Counted from the stretch's first letter, positions 1-11,420 are shown. The stretch: 64,000 nucleotides of DNA from Macrostomum hystrix (GCA_950097015.1 CATNEN010000026.1:124001-188000), one strand, 5' to 3'. A program made the numbers and translations. The notes: generated by a model not told the origin, from the letters alone.

Positions 1-1924
1 AGTTTCCCACTTAATAGGAGTAGTAGTTATTTATTATACCAATAAATATTATACCCATATTATTATAAAGGTAGGCCCTATATATAATCTATAACAATAG
101 TATATAAACTACAAGTACATAGCAATTTTTTAGAATGAATGCTGACGTTTTAGCAATAATTTCAATTCAAATTAGATTGGCTGATGACCTAAAAACCTTA
201 AAGAAAAAAGAATGGCCTACTAAGCAAAAAACAATATCAAGTAAGATATACTAATAACCTTTAATTATTTTTTGTACTTCACAAAGTCTATATCAAATAA
301 GTCAGTCGAGGCTGAAATTCTTTGGAGCAAGGGCTTCTATGTCACATAACAAATAATTGTTTTACTTGGCCTTAGTATAAAAAATAACTAGTTTTACAAA
401 TAGCTAACTACTAAAAAATTGTGAGCCAGTTCTATACAGTCAGAGTATGGTTAGAAATATAAATAGCTACATTTAAACTTGAGTTTAACACTTAAGGGTT
501 TAAGGAATAGGACCCCAATGGATGTAACTAAATAATGGGCCAGATATTTAATAATTGAAACTAAACAGTTCCATATAAATTATATGGAAACAGAGTGTAA
601 ATACAAAATTATTCATGTGCAGAACCTTAGTGTATATACACCTTAGTGTATATATAGAATGTGTATATTTTTTATGATACTGTCTCTAATGTCCAATACA
701 GTTTATTTTATATAGCTCAGAGTGTAGGACTCATATCATTTCTTTAATGGAATATTCAAGTGCTCGAATTCTTAAATAAAATCTTACAGGTTGACATTAT
801 TGCGCATTTAACTTTATCATTACTCTATGGTTACACACAATAAAGGGGATTGTATAGCAAGCTGTCTCACATGCATGCCATTGCCAGTCAGCCAATTCAC
901 TGGTGCTTATGGGCTCTGACAGAGCGTGAATAGTACGTGCACATTGTCTGCAGAGACTAATTTAATTTTGTTCACTAAATAGAAAATATGAACAAAATAT
1001 AAGTTACGAAATGCATTATTTATGCTAAAACAAAGTGACTTCGAAATCTAGATTAAAACAGTTTTCTATGAATAGATATGGCCTTATTTTAAAGATTTTT
1101 TTCTCGACTTAATTTTAGGCAATTTAAAGTCTTAATTAGACTATGTTGCACTTTCTCTAATTCTACAATAAAAATCAATGATATATCATTAAAAAAACTG
1201 AAAATTATGTGCCTCAATCTCAATCTTTACACCCAAAACAAAAATACTTAAAAAATCAAAGCCTTATGAATACGTCAAAAACTGACGTCCAGTGGACTTT
1301 CTGGCAACGTCCTTTGTATATATGGGAAAACTATATTGCCTAATATATATTATATAAATATGCTTGTTTATTTTTATCATTGTTCAAAATAACCTTTGAA
1401 ATACAAAATGAATCATTTTCTTCGTATGGCCAAAAAGTAGTATAAAGGCTTAACTGGACAAGATGTATATTTTAAGGGAATGCGCTGCATTTTATATATA
1501 ATGACAATATTTTATAGACAATCATCATATTACAGAATAGGTGACTATTGACCCAATTTCTTCCTGAGTTCATGACTATGCTTTAAATGCATAGTAAGAG
1601 TCATGTCTGCCATAGTATGAAATGTAAACATATTTGCTCATTTATGTCCCACTATAGGGCCATTAACTCCCTCCCTATGGACAATTAGACGTTGTTTGAC
1701 TAGGCTATAGAAAAATGTGTATATATTGGCAAATATATATATAATAAACAGTTTTAAGACAACTCTAGTAACAATATAGGTAATTATATAGTTAGACTAT
1801 TTATCTAGCATATGCATGCATCTATTCACAATCAGCAGCTTTTTTAGAGCCTACTGAAAGTAGTTTCGTCTGTCTATTTTCAATGCTTCTCTTCTTGTAA
1901 TACTGCTGCTTTAACTGTTTTTAG
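1..1924 (+). other. AT-rich non-coding sequence, 3' part of Rab35 intron 1
   Basis: I see no coding exon here. The stretch is AT-rich with scattered microsatellite-like TATATA runs and ends in a pyrimidine-rich tract plus TTTTTAG directly before the first recognisable Rab exon. The Rab exon starts in the middle of the P-loop (phase 1), so the exon with the start codon and the first residues of the GTPase must lie upstream. I did not find it in these bases, so it is probably outside the window. Confidence 0.6.
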
Positions 1925-3242
1925 GAGTTGGAAAGAGTGCTCTGCTATTGCGCTACACAGATGACACTTTCTCAAGCAACTACATCACTACAATTGGCGT
2001 GGATTTCAAAATAAAAACTCTTGACATAGAAGGAGTAAGAGTTAAGCTGCAGATATGGGACACAGCTGGTAAGTTCTTTTGTATTTTATGGTGTCATTAT
2101 TTATGTTTTTTATTAAGAAAGCAAGCAAAGTTTTATTTTATTCACTACTAAAAGTGATTGCTATTTTTGTATGTTAGTCGATAACAAAACTAATAAGCTC
2201 ATGAGAATATAGAGTATAGACCAATGAAAGAGCCAGGGAGTACATTTTGATCAGTTAGAGCAAGAGCTGTGAGCTGTCACGAAAATCGTAGTTATGTTAT
2301 TATTTTGGTAGCCATACAAATATCAAAGAAGAATAACTTTCAGATCCTAAAATGTTGCTATCTGCTTTGTTTACCTCGCCTGTGCAGGTCAAGAACGATT
2401 TCGCACCATCACGGCAACCTATTATCGTGGAGCTCACGGCATCATTGTAGTCTACGATGTCAATTCCGGGCCGACATTTGCCAATGTGAAGCGCTGGTTC
2501 GAAGAGATCAATAATAATTGTCCTACAAATGTTTCCAAGTTGCTTGGTAAGTTGATTTGCTAATTAACATTTCTCTATGGTTCGACAATTACGTACATTA
2601 GTTTATCTGTTTTTTTTCAGTTGGCAACAAGAATGATAGCCCAGAATCCAAAGCGGTTGCTACATCGGATCTGAAAACAGTTGCTAACGAATACGGCGTT
2701 CCGTGGGTTGAGACCTCGGCTAAGGATAATATCAACGTAGACTTGGTGAGGCTAGGTTTCATTCTCAATTCCAAGGCTTTGAGAACATTGAAATATATTT
2801 TAACCGTAGAACGACAAGAACCACAATTATAACCATTTCATAATGTTACCATGTCGGCCATCATTCTTAACTAATTTGGGTTGATTAAATTGTTAATGTT
2901 TTCATTTTTAGACCAATAATATTGATTCGCCAAAAAAATTATACTCAGCAATGTAAAAATGACACCTGGTTCAATTGTCATTTTGGTTTGGGAGCTATCG
3001 TGGTGTAGGCAGTGGATATTTGGAATACCTCCGTGGGATTTCCCCCAGGTGGTTTTTTGGAAAATGACTATTCGATATTATTTCTCCAGATGTTTCGCAC
3101 CATCACTTCGGAGATTCTGAAAACCAAAGGCGCGCAGAGTGCTTCAGGCAGCGGCGCCGACGGCGGCGGTACTGGCGGCGGTGTGCGCATCACCCGGGTG
3201 AATCCGGGCAATTCCGGGCAATCAAAGAAGAAGTGCTGCTAG
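1925..3242 (+). CDS. RAB35: Rab35-like small GTPase, exons 2-5 (5' partial)
   Basis: Small Rab GTPase that cycles between GDP and GTP and directs endosomal recycling and plasma-membrane traffic. Exons: 1925-2068, 2388-2546, 2621-2745, 3090-3242; splice phases 1,1,1,0 agree throughout. The protein begins within the P-loop (GVGKS). It then shows the effector region [11 protein letters not shown], the switch II motif [13 protein letters not shown], the guanine-specificity motif NKND and ETSAK. The C-terminus is KKKCC, a double-cysteine prenylation signal, followed by TAG. The effector-side sequence DFKIKT and the insert after the INNNC helix match Rab35 better than Rab1 or Rab8. The hypervariable tail is unusually Gly/Ser rich ([12 protein letters not shown]). 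The visible part codes for 192 residues; about 15-20 N-terminal residues are missing because exon 1 is upstream. Family assignment is by motif comparison from memory and is strong. Confidence 0.93.
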
Positions 3243-3803
3243 CTTTAGCCGACAATGTTAAAAATGTGAACTATATTGTGAACTGTGTCCTTATTTATTG
3301 AATTCCGTACACTTTTAACCTGTGTATACTAAATCTAAGCTGTTTTTTGCTTCCTTTTTTTGTTCCTCAAAAATTCGATTGCAATGTACCAGTTGTGCTT
3401 CCAGATTACCTTATGTCATATACTTAGTATTTGTTTATGCTTTAATCAATGAAGGAATTAACTTGCTTTGGTCTAAATTTTTGTCAATAGTCACGGAGCG
3501 TATAGTCGCTTCCATTGTCTTCATAGAATCTTGTAGCGTTGTTTTTGTCAAATTTATTTGCTGTCAATAAGTGATTTAACTTTAATTCCAAGGTCAGAAA
3601 ATTTGCTTATAAAAATTGTTATCACTAGCTGATCAAAGCTTGTGGTAATGGCGGCTTGTTGAATCCGCAGTCTATTTGTTTCTCCACAAACTTAAAAATG
3701 CTAGTTATATTGGATCGCTACTGTTGATTGGTTCTTTTGTTTTGTAAAGGTATCATTTATTTACAGCTCTCCATGGTTATGCACTACAAGCTATGACAAT
3801 AGT

Positions 3804-3809
3804 AATAAA
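3804..3809 (+). terminator. Candidate polyadenylation signal AATAAA for the Rab35 gene
   Basis: A canonical AATAAA lies about 560 bases after the Rab35 stop codon in an AT-rich 3' region with no other gene signal. It is followed by T/GT-rich sequence. It is a plausible 3' end of the transcript, but no transcript evidence is available. Confidence 0.45.
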
Positions 3810-4026
3810 TATGTTCCTTATCGATGTTTGTGATATTCCGCATATTTGGTCGTTCAACTTTCAGTTGTCTGCTTATTATTTAGTTGTGGATGTATCTTGG
3901 TTTGTTGCTGCATTGTTGTTTTGAAAACCCTGTTGTAGATCATTCAACATTTGAAAGAAGCTAGTTTTTATGAAATAGTCATCGATAGCAAGATAAGGAT
4001 AATAGCAACACCGTAGCCAGAAAAAG

Positions 4027-4578
4027 CTAGAATCGTAGCCAGAATCGTAGCAACAAAGCATGGCCAGAATCGTAGCCAGAATCGCAGCAAGAAGCATAGC
4101 TAGAATCGTAGCCAGAATCGCAGCAAGAGTCATCGCCAGATTCGTAGCAAGAATCATAGCTAGAATCGTAGCAAGAAGCATAGCCAGAATCGTAGCAAGA
4201 AGCATAGCCAGAATCGTAGCAAGAAGCATAGCCAGAATTGTAGCAAGAAGCATAGCCAGAATCGTAGCAAGAAGCATAGCCAGAATCGTAGCAAGAAGCA
4301 TAGCCAGAATCGTAGCAAGAAGCATAGCCAGAATCGTAGCAAGAAGCATAGCCAGAATCGTAGCATGAAGCATAGCCAGAATCGTAGCAAGAAGCATAGC
4401 CAGAATCGTAGCAAGAAGCATAGCCAGAATCGTAGCAAGAAGCATAGCCAGAATCGTAGCAAGAAGCATAGCCAGAATCGTAGCAAGAAGCATAGCCAGA
4501 ATTGTAGCAAGAAGCATAGCCAGAATCGTAGCAAGAATCATAGCCAGAATCGTAGCATGAATCATAGCCAGAATTTAT
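4027..4578. repeat. Minisatellite, 24-bp unit
   Basis: About 22 tandem copies of a 24-bp unit with the core CCAGAATCGTAGCAAGAAG, more degenerate at the left end. It lies between the Rab35 3' end and the RING-protein exon. Because the period is divisible by three, all frames stay open on both strands (for example ARSIARIV or LLATILAM repeats). These frames have no other protein signal and I do not call them genes. Confidence 0.95.
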
Positions 4579-5089
4579 GAATAGATATGAAGCTAGAATT
4601 AGAGCATATCATATTTTATTTATCGAGACTCAATCTTAAGTGCGAACTTATCACCACATTAGCAAATCGGCAAGATGCTCCCTATTTCACGCCTCAGATT
4701 CCTATTTTGATTTTACCGTTTTATTTTCAACAGAAATCAATCCCGCTATTGACAAGTTTATATTCCAATTTATTTTAAGAAACTATACACTAAACATTTA
4801 TTTAGATGTTGAATTCTGTTTTGTAAGAATTTAAAATCCGTTTATTATGGGCTCCTGATTTTAAAGGCTTACAACTTTTGCCATTATTCAGAAATAAATT
4901 GTAGAATATTATCTTAGAAAACATCTAAATTACTACTTTACTTTTTAAAGTTAGTAGTATCTAGCAAAGTAACAACCTCTCCTCGTTACAACTTCCCTGC
5001 TTAAGAGAGAGTCTATGGCTTTGATCCAGCTTTACCGGCTAGAGGTTACCGAACCTAGTTTTTTGAAAAGTTATTTTTGCTAATTTCAG

Positions 5090-8000
5090 AATAAACGGTC
5101 AGGCAACATAGAGCAGACGGAGGTTGATCCCGAGCTCTGCTGCGGCATCTGCCAAAGTATTTACACTGACCCGCGCGTCCTACAATGCGGCCATTCATTC
5201 TGTCTTGGCTGCATTCGCCAGTGGGTTCAGAATCGGCCAATCTGTCCCATTTGCCGCGGCCCCGGGCCCAGTGTGTTCGCTGTTGATAGCTTGCCGCGCA
5301 ATTTCACAGTGGCTAGCCTTGTGAGTCGAGCATTCTTTCCAACTTCCCAGTCTGTGTGGGCTGTTATCCCTAACTTCCTAGTCTGTGTGGGCTGGTATCC
5401 CCAACTTCCCAGTCTGTGTGGGCTGTTATCCCCAACTTCCCAGTCTGTGTGGGCTGTTATCCCCAACTTCCCAGTCTGTGTGGGCTGTTATCCCCAACTT
5501 CCCAGTCTGTGTGGGCTGTTATCCCTAACTTCCTAGTCTGTGTGGGCTGTTATCCCTAACTTCCCAGTCTGTGTGGGCTGTTATCCCTAACTTCCTAGTC
5601 TGTGTGGGCTGTTATCCCCAACTTCCCAGTCTGTGTGGGCTGTTATCCCCAACTTCCTAGTCTGTGTGGGCTGTTATCCCCAACTTCCTAGTCTGTGTGG
5701 GCTGTTATCCCCAACTTCCTAGTCTGTGTGGGCTGTTATCCCCAACTTCCCAGTCTGTGTGGGCTGTTATCCCCAACTTCCCAGTCTGTGTGGGCTGTTA
5801 TCCCCAACTTCCTAGTCTGTGTGGGCTGTTATCCCCAACTTCCTAGTCTGTGTGGGCTGTTATCCCCAACTTCCTAGTCTTTGTGGGCTGTTATCCCCAA
5901 CTTCCTAGTCTTTGTGGGCTTTTATCCCCAACTTCCTAGTCTGTGTGGGCTGTTATCCCCAACTTCCTAGTCTGTGTGGACTATTATCCCCAACTTCCTA
6001 GTCTGTGTGGGCTGTTATCCCCAACTTCCTAGTCTTTGTGGGCTGTTATCCCCAACTTCCTAGTCTTTGTGGGCTTTTATCCCCAACTTCCTAGTCTGTG
6101 TGGGCTGTTATCCCCAACTTCCTAGTCTGTGTGGACTATTATCCCCAAATTCCTAGTCTGTGTGGTCTGTTATCATCAACTTCCCAGTCTGTGTGGACTG
6201 TTATCCCCAAATTCCTAGTCTGTGTGGACTGTTATCCCCAAATTCCTAGTCTGTGTGGACTGTTATCCCCAAATTCCTAGTCTGTGTGGGCTGTTATCCC
6301 CAACTTCCTAGTCTGTGTGGACTATTATCCCCAACTTCCTAGTCTGTGTGGGCTGTTATCCCCAACTTCCTAGTCTTTGTGGGCTGTTATCCCCAACTTC
6401 CTAGTCTTTGTGGGCTTTTATCCCCAACTTCCTAGTCTGTGTGGGCTGTTATCCCCAACTTCCTAGTCTGTGTGGACTATTATCCCCAAATTCCTAGTCT
6501 GTGTGGTCTGTTATCATCAACTTCCCAGTCTGTGTGGACTGTTATCCCCAAATTCCTAGTCTGTGTGGACTGTTATCCCCAAATTCCTAGTCTGTGTGGA
6601 CTGTTATCCCCAAATTCCTAGTCTGTGTGGACTGTTATCCCCAACTTCCCAGTCTGTGTGGACTGTTATCCCCAACTTCCCAGTCTGTGTCGGCCTCTTT
6701 TGCTCTAGTTGTTGAGAAAAAACGATGTGTTTTAGTTTTGTAGTTTTGTACTTCAACAATTTCAAGGTAAGTCGTGCTAATTACGACGCGTACTCAGCGA
6801 GCATTGTTAGCGGCGCCACCGCCGCCCCATCTGCCGTGTCCGCCGCGGCGTCCGCAGCCACCGCTGGCACCGGCGCCAGCTCGCTAGGCAACTCGTGCGC
6901 TCAATGCAACCGGGGCGGGGCGCGCGATAGTCACGGCCGGCGTCAAGTCTCCTGCGAAGTCTGTCGCCACTGCTGGCGCCAACTGTGCGGCAATTGCATG
7001 CTGGATCACGTGCTTCTTCTGAGGGATAATCTGCGCAAGCGCGTTGAAGAATTGCGCTCCGATGCGCGCCTTCACTGCGGCGGTATGCGCATCCTGACAG
7101 AGTCGGCAACCGAGTGGCAGCTGGTTCTTAGTAGCCTGTCCAGCTTGCGCGACACTGTCAATAGCGTGATGGGTAAAGCCGAGGAATACTCCAGGGGATG
7201 GAATGGCGCCGCCAATAGTCAGCCAGCTGTTGAACTACTGGCCATCGCCCAGGAGGCCAAGCAGGCGGCTAAGGAGACTTTCGATCCAATCCTGAGCGAT
7301 CCAGTTGAACTAGCTAGTAGGTCGGCCTCGATCGACTGCCTCAGCCAGCGTCTGCGCGAGGCCGAAGCCAAATTCGCCGTACCGGAGCTGCGTTCTAGCT
7401 ACCCTGGCGGCCTAACTGGCCTCCTAATGTCTGTGCCGCAAGCTCTAGAGGCGGTCGACTTTTTGAAAGAAGCGATCGAACGCCTGCCGGAGCCGCCGAC
7501 TGTGTCGACGGTCGAATCTGCCGCCGCCAATGTGGCCGCCCAGTTTGGCGCCCCGACTGTGTTAGCTGAGTCGGCCGCCTCGGCAAATGCTGGTTAGCAG
7601 CCAAATTCGGACGCTAATTAGGGACCATATCTTTGTTGCTTTACTATAAGTAGTAAAGCTTGGGCAGGTCTGAATCTTTAATCTCAGTCCAGGAAGGGTT
7701 TCCGTGTCTTTGAGCAAGACACTGCCCCAATGTGCTCCATATTCAGTTAATAGTAATAATAAATAATTGAGGAGGGCTGTGGGCACTGAAGTATATTTTG
7801 GTGACAATGGAAATTTCCCTATTTAACTAACTCCTGAGCACACGGATACCGTATTATTCAGGCACACCCTCACACAGGTGTGTACATCTGTCCTGCCTTT
7901 CTCAGGCAGAGCACACTCTAACTGTGCCTACTGTGCCTTGGAGGTTGGCCCTTAAGGGGCGTAAATTGCACGACAAGCCCCCAAGCCTTGTCTTCGCGGC

Positions 8001-9557
8001 TGCGCCCCAGATTAATGTGGCCTCGCCGCGGAATCGAGCTCAGGGACCTTGCCCCGCCTGTGGCACTGGTTGCACACCTGGGTGTAATTGTACGAGTACT
8101 AGGTGTAATATCTCTATCTACGAGTATAAATAGCAGTATATATTTGCATTTCTCTCTCATTTCGCAGTATCGCCGGGCCTAATTTTGCGCCGACTGATGA
8201 AGAATTTTCTTAACGATGGATTCTGCTGCGCCGTATTGAAATTGGGCGACTACTCCAGCAGTATGTTGCGAGACGTCCCAGACAACTCTAGCAAGGAGGA
8301 TTTGGGCTACGTTTATTGCATTATGGCCGAGGCTAATCGGCGATTGGCCAGGATTGAGCAGGCTGCTCGCAATCTAAGCGACGCATTTCGCGAATTCGGC
8401 GACGTGGGCCTAAAAGACGGCGTACTAGTTTTGCCGGTTCTGGCTGCTGTGCTCAAAGAATTGATTGAAAACAATGATGATAACGAAGCCAACGTGCTGT
8501 GCGACTCTGTGCTGGCCGCATTCGTTCAATTGGTTAGTAACCGATGTCTAACATAGACTGCATATTCTGCTTGACCCCTGAGCACACAGTGAGCACACAC
8601 AGAGAAGAGTACATCCACCAACACTTTCTCATCATCAGGCTGTGTACAAAATCACTGTGCATTGAATATGGGCCCTCCTGAGCTCAGGGACCTTGGCGCG
8701 ATAGTTCTGTATCTCCAAAAATATTAAACCAATCGCAATGAAAATCCAGGACACATTTAAAATTTTCCGCTCTATTTGATGAAACAACAGCCAGAATTAC
8801 AAAACCTCGGTATCGTCAGGATAATTCAACGATTCTCGTCGGGTTGGGATGCCTGGTGGCAAAAATAGGCATAATTTTTCTGCTCACGAAACTTCATCAT
8901 GTAACCATGGCAACCATGTCGGCTATTAATTGCTGATTATATTGGATACCATCGCGAAGTAGGCAGCGAGTATTTGAAACACCCGGCGGTATTTCAACTA
9001 CTAAGGGATTTTTATTTCTCCCGCAGAGTGCGCTTTGGAACGAACCACGAATCGGCGCCCTAGCAACCGAGTATCGCCAGCAGCAGCCAGTTGAAGGCCT
9101 GCTAGACATCCTGCTGAATATTGTTCACCAAATGCTGCCGCCTCCGGATGCACCAAATGAGACTAACAAAATCCTGGCTAGGGCTATGCTCAATATTCGA
9201 CTGGCCAAGGCTCGCAATCTGGTTTATAAGCGGTCGTTCATAGCCGCGGAGACCGCTCTCATCCAGGTGTTGCGCTACGGCGGCAGTCCTTGTCGCCGGG
9301 TCTGCCAGCTAATTAACATCAACATCAGTATGATGGATGACGACGAGATTGACAGCGGTGACGGGCCGTTTGACTTCAGCGAAGAACTGGCCGACCTAGA
9401 TTGGAACTCGGTGGCCTCGCCGGACCTCCTACTGGTCATGGCCAGTGTCGGCCGCAGCCTGGCTGACGTATTGAGAGAATTGGGTCGCTCGGCTCGCTGC
9501 TGCGCGCTTGTGAGGGAGTGGGCCATCCATGCCGAGGCTGCTGCCAATATTCAGCAT

Positions 9558-9614
<57 letters not shown>
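5090..9614 (+). CDS. RING finger / B-box (TRIM-like) protein with helical C-terminus and polyQ tail
   Basis: Probable E3 ubiquitin ligase. Exons: 5090-5320, 6767-7592, 8168-8532, 9027-9614; phases 0,1,0 match and give 669 residues. The first exon carries a C3HC4 RING: CCGICQ, then CGHSFCLGCI, then CPICRG. This is followed by the LPRNFTVASL linker usual before a TRIM B-box. Exon 2 opens with an Ala-rich stretch, then Cys/His pairs (CAQC, CEVC, CGNC, LDH) like a B-box, then long amphipathic helices. The later exons are helical and TPR-like in texture, with no domain I can name, and finish in about 18 consecutive Gln encoded by CAG before TAG. The join at 7592 uses a GTTAGC donor. If it is not spliced, the protein ends at TAG 7595-7597. 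No ATG was found in the first exon, so a 5' exon is missing from this model. Whether exons 3-4 belong to the RING gene rests on phase match only. Confidence 0.75.
5338..6690. repeat. Minisatellite, 31-bp unit, filling intron 1 of the RING gene
   Basis: About 43 copies of a 31-bp unit with the core ACTTCCCAGTCTGTGTGGG. The array starts about 17 bases after the GTGAGT donor at 5321 and stops about 75 bases before the acceptor at 6766, so it makes up over 90 percent of the intron. The left half is homogeneous; the right half mixes variants (GGACTATTAT, CTTTGTGGGC, ATCATCAACTT). A block with the same variant order recurs at an offset of 341 bp, which is 11 units. Confidence 0.95.
7690..7765 (+). 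mobile_element. SINE fragment (conserved core only)
   Basis: The string GTGTCTTTGAGCAAGACAC followed by TGCTCCAT resembles the post-tRNA core of the SINE at 10.57 kb (GTGTCCTTTAGCAAGGCAC). It lies just after the in-frame stop of RING-gene exon 2. An AATAAA at 7758-7763 falls within or beside it and could serve as polyadenylation signal for the short RING transcript. Confidence 0.5.
7829..8095 (-). mobile_element. tRNA-derived SINE, family 2, copy 1 (intronic)
   Basis: Shares the ordered blocks ACTCCTGAGCACA, ACATCTGTCCTG, CACTGTGCCTTGGAG (partly), CAAGCCCCCAAGCCTT and GAATCGAGCTCAGGGACC with copies at 23.83 kb and 25.81 kb. Read on the minus strand, the end block GAGCTCGATTCC resembles an RNA polymerase III B box. 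The element would run from about 8095 to 7829. It sits in RING-gene intron 2, just upstream of the 8168 exon. Confidence 0.65.
8568..8705 (-). mobile_element. Degenerate copy of SINE family 2
   Basis: Blocks CCCTGAGCACACAGTGAGC, CTTTCTCATCATCAGGC, CACTGTGCATTG and GAGCTCAGGGACCTTGG appear in the same order as in the better copies but with deletions. It lies in RING-gene intron 3, close to its donor. Confidence 0.5.
9561..9611 (+). repeat. (CAG)n microsatellite coding the C-terminal polyglutamine
   Basis: About 17 uninterrupted CAG codons run directly into the TAG stop of the RING-gene model. A tRNA-like SINE head in the opposite orientation lies immediately downstream, so the run could alternatively be viewed as the simple-repeat tail of that element captured as coding sequence. 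An uninterrupted run of this type should vary in length between individuals. Confidence 0.85.
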
Positions 9615-9624
9615 CAGCGCTGAA

Positions 9625-9700
9625 TTGAGTCCTTAACTGAGACTCGAACTCCCGACCTCCCGTTCATGAGTGCGATTCTCTAACCACTAACCGCAAGCTT
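9625..9700 (-). mobile_element. tRNA-like SINE head
   Basis: On the minus strand it reads AGTGGTTAGAGAATCGC (A-box-like), then GGGAGTTCGAGTCTC (B-box-like, consensus GGTTCGANNCC), then CAGTTAAGGACTCAATT. This resembles the head of the SINE copies at 10.57 and 10.94 kb. There is no sign that it is an intact tRNA gene: I cannot draw a convincing acceptor stem. Confidence 0.5.
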
Positions 9701-10576
9701 CCTTTTTGTTATATTTTAGTGGGTTGGTTTGAAAAGAGGAAATAACTTTTTGTAAGAGTTGGTCTGTTTGCATCGACTCATCCTTAGTCGTATTATTTTT
9801 CGTTCTTTTGTTGAGATTTATTCTTGAATGAATAATTACAAATAAGACTAATATTACTAATATAATTCATTGGAAAAAAACTACATGCAACACATTTTGA
9901 GCCATCTTTTCTGCTCATGTTGCTCATACCCCGGCAGCAGCTGCTATAAAACAATTGTCGCTGATCAATCTGGTTTCTGTTGTTAATATTATTAGCTTGT
10001 TTTATTGCTTAACGGCTAGTTTAAGTTTTTGGTTAGGTTTTTAAAATGCTTATCTATAAAGCGAGAGTTATAATAATGCTCTGATTTGCTTGCTTATTGC
10101 AGATGGTGCAATTGCCAATGTTAGCTCTGTCCTGTTCTGCATTAATATGTGTTACAATATGTATGTTAATCGAATACCAGCCTATAATAGATATTTAAAT
10201 CCATTGAGATGCAAGAATCCTTATCCTTTTTCTATTGATGTTCAAGCTCAATATTAAGATGAGTTTTGATAAAAAACCTGCATTCATTGTATCTCAATCG
10301 TTGTTTGAAGAATGGTTTACAACGTTTTTGTTTTTTTTTCCATTCCATTTTTAAGGTTCTACTTTGTTGATTTGCTTCTACAATTTATGAAGCAAGTCGG
10401 TAATTTTGCATTAAGCCAGTCCTATTCCAGATCTTTTTCTCTATTGTTTTTCCTTCTCTAAAAATTTATACTCAAAGCCACAGTTTTCAGCAGCAATTTA
10501 ACATCTTTTGATGTCTAATTTTCTTTCGATCCGCTTAGTTTTTGTTTATTTTTATTTAATAATGAAGCTATTGTAG

Positions 10577-10850
10577 CCTAGTAGCCTAGCCTAGGAGCGT
10601 CGGACTCACGACTAGAAGGTCGGGGGTTCGTTTCCCGGCTCCACTGAAACAATCTGTGTCCTTTAGCAAGGCACTCAGTTCTACATCGATTCATTTTACC
10701 CGGCTGTTAAATTGTGGTTGAGTGTGGCTTCCTCCCCAGTCCATGGACAGAACAGCCGCACGCTCGTAGCTGCGGCTGTGCTGTCGACTGCACATCTGGC
10801 CCAAGTCCGGGCAGGTGTAATCAATTATAAATAATAGAATTATTATAAGG
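10577..10850 (+). mobile_element. tRNA-derived SINE, family 1, copy 1
   Basis: The head GGAGCGTCGGACTCACGACT is followed by the B-box-like GGGGGTTCGTTTCCC, then TGTGTCCTTTAGCAAGGCAC, a core type widespread in animal SINEs. A body with CCAGTCCATGGACAGAAC and an AT-rich tail (AATTATAAATAATAG) follows. It lies in the gene-free stretch between the RING and KH genes. Apart from this and the neighbouring copy, I see no coding signal in 9700-11200. Confidence 0.75.
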
Positions 10851-10940
10851 AATAAACTTTATCGAGAATAAATACTGTATTTGGTTATACATTTATATTG
10901 GTGAAAAAGCAAGATTGACACCAGCGGTTTTTTAACAATT

Positions 10941-11065
10941 TTAGTCTAGTGTTTAGAGCGTTTGATTCACGACTAGAAGGTTACGGGTTCGATTCCCGTC
11001 TTAACTGAAAAAATGCTTCGTTTAGCAAGGTTATTTACTCTGTTGCTAGATAGGTTCCAATTTTA
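10941..11065 (+). mobile_element. tRNA-derived SINE, family 1, copy 2 (truncated)
   Basis: The head GTGTTTAGAGCGTTTGATTC, the phrase CACGACTAGAAGGT shared with copy 1, and a perfect B box (GGTTCGATTCC) are followed by a decayed core (TTTAGCAAGG). The body and tail seen in copy 1 are missing. Confidence 0.7.
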
Positions 11066-11248
11066 ATAAGTTTTAATAATGCAGGAAGCTACAGCCATAG
11101 AAACTATGTGATTTTAAGACAATTTCTCTTGTTGCATCCTCAAGTTGCGAGTTATACATAGAATATTCCTATCCAATTTTATATTCTCTTGAATTTACAG
11201 GTTCAGTAATAACAGATTGGCACCATCTGGAAATCAATAAGGAAGAAT

Positions 11249-11420
11249 ATGTGCGACACAAGTGCGACACTGATGCTGACGTCGCCCCAGGGTCACATGC
11301 TGGCCATGCAGGCATCCAGGGATAATTGCGCCAGTGACTGGCTGGAGTCCGGGTTGCGTGTCCGCTTTCTTGTGATTCACAGCCAGCCGAAGTTGAATGA
11401 AAATGCTAGTTATGTGCGTG
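11249..11420 (+). CDS. Possible 5' exon of the KH-domain gene
   Basis: Starts at ATG after a pyrimidine-rich acceptor (TTTACAG at 11200), with an in-frame stop before the ATG. The frame reads MCDTSATLM through to GLRVRFLVIHSQ, which looks like the first beta strand of a type I KH domain. The next secure exon (12453) opens with the last strand and helix of a KH domain. However, the loop with the GXXG motif is not found between them, and no donor of the correct phase is obvious. I regard this exon as tentative. Confidence 0.35.

Noticed and set aside
6807-7109. Minus-strand frames opposite the RING-gene exon
   Set aside because: Shadow frames caused by high GC and Ala-rich coding on the plus strand.
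10577-11000. Functional tRNA genes
   Set aside because: A- and B-box-like motifs exist, but no complete cloverleaf can be drawn and the sequences continue into SINE bodies shared between copies.
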